Of a stretch of DNA of 14,502 bases, positions 13,739 through 14,502 are shown one piece after another. Source of the stretch: Sulfuritalea sp. (GTDB lineage: Bacteria; Pseudomonadota; Gammaproteobacteria; Burkholderiales; Rhodocyclaceae); assembly GCA_026399445.1 (NCBI GenBank), contig JAPLRA010000459.1, positions 8,912 to 23,413 on the forward strand. Reading direction: 5' to 3'. The position numbers and the translations under genes are program-made. How positions within the stretch are numbered: position 1 is the first letter of the stretch; every line of letters starts with the position of its first letter. The notes under the pieces are model-generated. The model made no database searches and was not told where the DNA came from. It saw only the letters and a list, made by a program, of their open reading frames with translations.

Positions 13739-14502
13739 CTACTTCTTTGCCACAGCGGGGCAACGCGACAGCGCCATCGGCTGGAAGGCCTGATCGCCCT
13801 TGATCACCTCTTTCACGTGGTAGTAATCCCACGGCTCCTTCGATTCCGAAGGCTTCTTGACCTCGACCAGATACATGTCATGCACCATGCGGCCGTCCTC
13901 GCGAATCCTGCCGCCCTTGGCGAACGCATCGTTGATCGGGGTTTCCCGCATCTTCTTCATCACCGTCGCCGTATCGTCGGTGCCGGTGGCCTGTACCGCC
14001 TTCAGGTAGTGCAGGACCGCGGAATAGGTACCGGCCGGCAGCATGTTCGGCATTTTCTTGTGCCGGCTGAAGAAGCGGCGGCTGAAGTCGCGCGTCTCGT
14101 TGTTGAGGTTCCAGTAGAAACCCTCGGTGAACATCATGCCCTGCGTGGTCGGCAAGCCCAGCGCGTGAATGTCGACCACGGTGGTGAGCAGGCCGACCAG
14201 CGTCTGGCTCTTGGTGATGCCGAACTCGTTGGCGGCCTTGATCGAGTTGATCGTATCGCCGCCGGCATTGGCCAAACCCACGACTTTGGCCTTGGATGCC
14301 TGTGCCTGAAGCAGGAAGGACGAAAAATCGGAGGCGTTCAAGGGGTGCCGTACCGCGCCCACGACCTTGCCACCGGCTGCTTTCACGGCATCCGTCGTGT
14401 CCTTTTCCAGCGAATGGCCGAAAGCATAGTCTGCTGTGAGAATGAACCAGGTGTCCTTGCCCTGTTTCGTTACCGCCTTGCCGGGACCGTTGGCCAGCGC
14501 GT
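13739..14502 (-). CDS. Substrate-binding protein of the LivHM transporter, 5'-incomplete
   Basis: The frame is open from the right edge (first whole codon at 14500) to the TGA-type stop at 13739, giving about 254 residues; signal peptide and N-terminal lobe lie outside the window. The segment TWFILTADYAFGHSLEKDTT, the loop VVGLANAGGDTINSIKAANE and the region FTEGFYWNLNNETRDFSRRF identify a type-1 periplasmic binding protein of the Peripla_BP_6 kind. An internal ATG at 14386 is not the start. It heads the livH-livM transcript. The ligand is not evident; such proteins near aromatic catabolism often bind aromatic acids instead of leucine. Confidence 0.88.
   Translation of the reverse strand, partial: ALANGPGKAVTKQGKDTWFILTADYAFGHSLEKDTTDAVKAAGGKVVGAVRHPLNASDFSSFLLQAQASKAKVVGLANAGGDTINSIKAANEFGITKSQTLVGLLTTVVDIHALGLPTTQGMMFTEGFYWNLNNETRDFSRRFFSRHKKMPNMLPAGTYSAVLHYLKAVQATGTDDTATVMKKMRETPINDAFAKGGRIREDGRMVHDMYLVEVKKPSESKEPWDYYHVKEVIKGDQAFQPMALSRCPAVAKK

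Noticed and set aside
1..14502. CRISPR array, IS element, att site, tRNA or rRNA
   Set aside because: I looked for regularly spaced repeats, transposase motifs with terminal inverted repeats and RNA gene cores, and saw none.

Overview
The window comes from a GC-rich chromosome, most likely a betaproteobacterium (Rhodocyclales/Burkholderiales type). That placement is inferred from protein style (single-domain QueF ending, DsbA/DsbB pair, hydroxycinnamate catabolism, Liv-type transporters) and not from any rRNA gene. I see no RNA genes, insertion sequences, CRISPR array or phage genes. No stretch of 300 bases or more lacks a gene; the longest gap, 5231-5506, holds a possible 41-codon reading frame.

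Layout. (1) 2-160: tail of queF, plus strand. (2) 191-4101, minus strand: a hydroxycinnamate/ferulate module of substrate-binding protein, acyl-CoA synthetase (feruloyl-CoA synthase type) and crotonase. It is read from a strong promoter at 4167-4194 and faces a divergent MarR regulator (4256-4696). Two tandem operator-like repeats (4180-4209) overlap the -35 box, which fits the known CouR/FerC/HcaR logic of MarR repression relieved by a hydroxycinnamoyl-CoA. (3) 4712-5230: a TlpA/ResA-like secreted thioredoxin just behind marR. (4) 5507-10513, minus strand: a run of lysR, HpaI-type aldolase, succinate-semialdehyde-type dehydrogenase, MFS transporter and LysE/RhtB exporter. The aldolase yields pyruvate plus an aldehyde, and the dehydrogenase would oxidise that aldehyde to succinate. 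(5) 10611-11759: dsbA-dsbB, the periplasmic disulfide-forming pair, divergent from lysR across a perfect palindrome. (6) 11884-14502, minus strand: livM, livH and a 5'-incomplete substrate-binding protein of a branched-chain amino acid type ABC importer; its ATPases are not in the window.

The main surprise is three lesions in otherwise well-conserved genes: a 10-bp tandem duplication that shifts the frame of the first substrate-binding protein, an apparent 17-codon in-frame loss in the dehydrogenase cofactor-binding domain, and an apparent loss of about 52 bp that shifts the frame of lysR. They could be real decay or assembly error, and the sequence alone cannot decide. I did not find a convincing new biological system. 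The best regulatory leads are the marR intergenic region, the palindrome at 10552-10578 and the 14-bp hairpin at 2897-2929.
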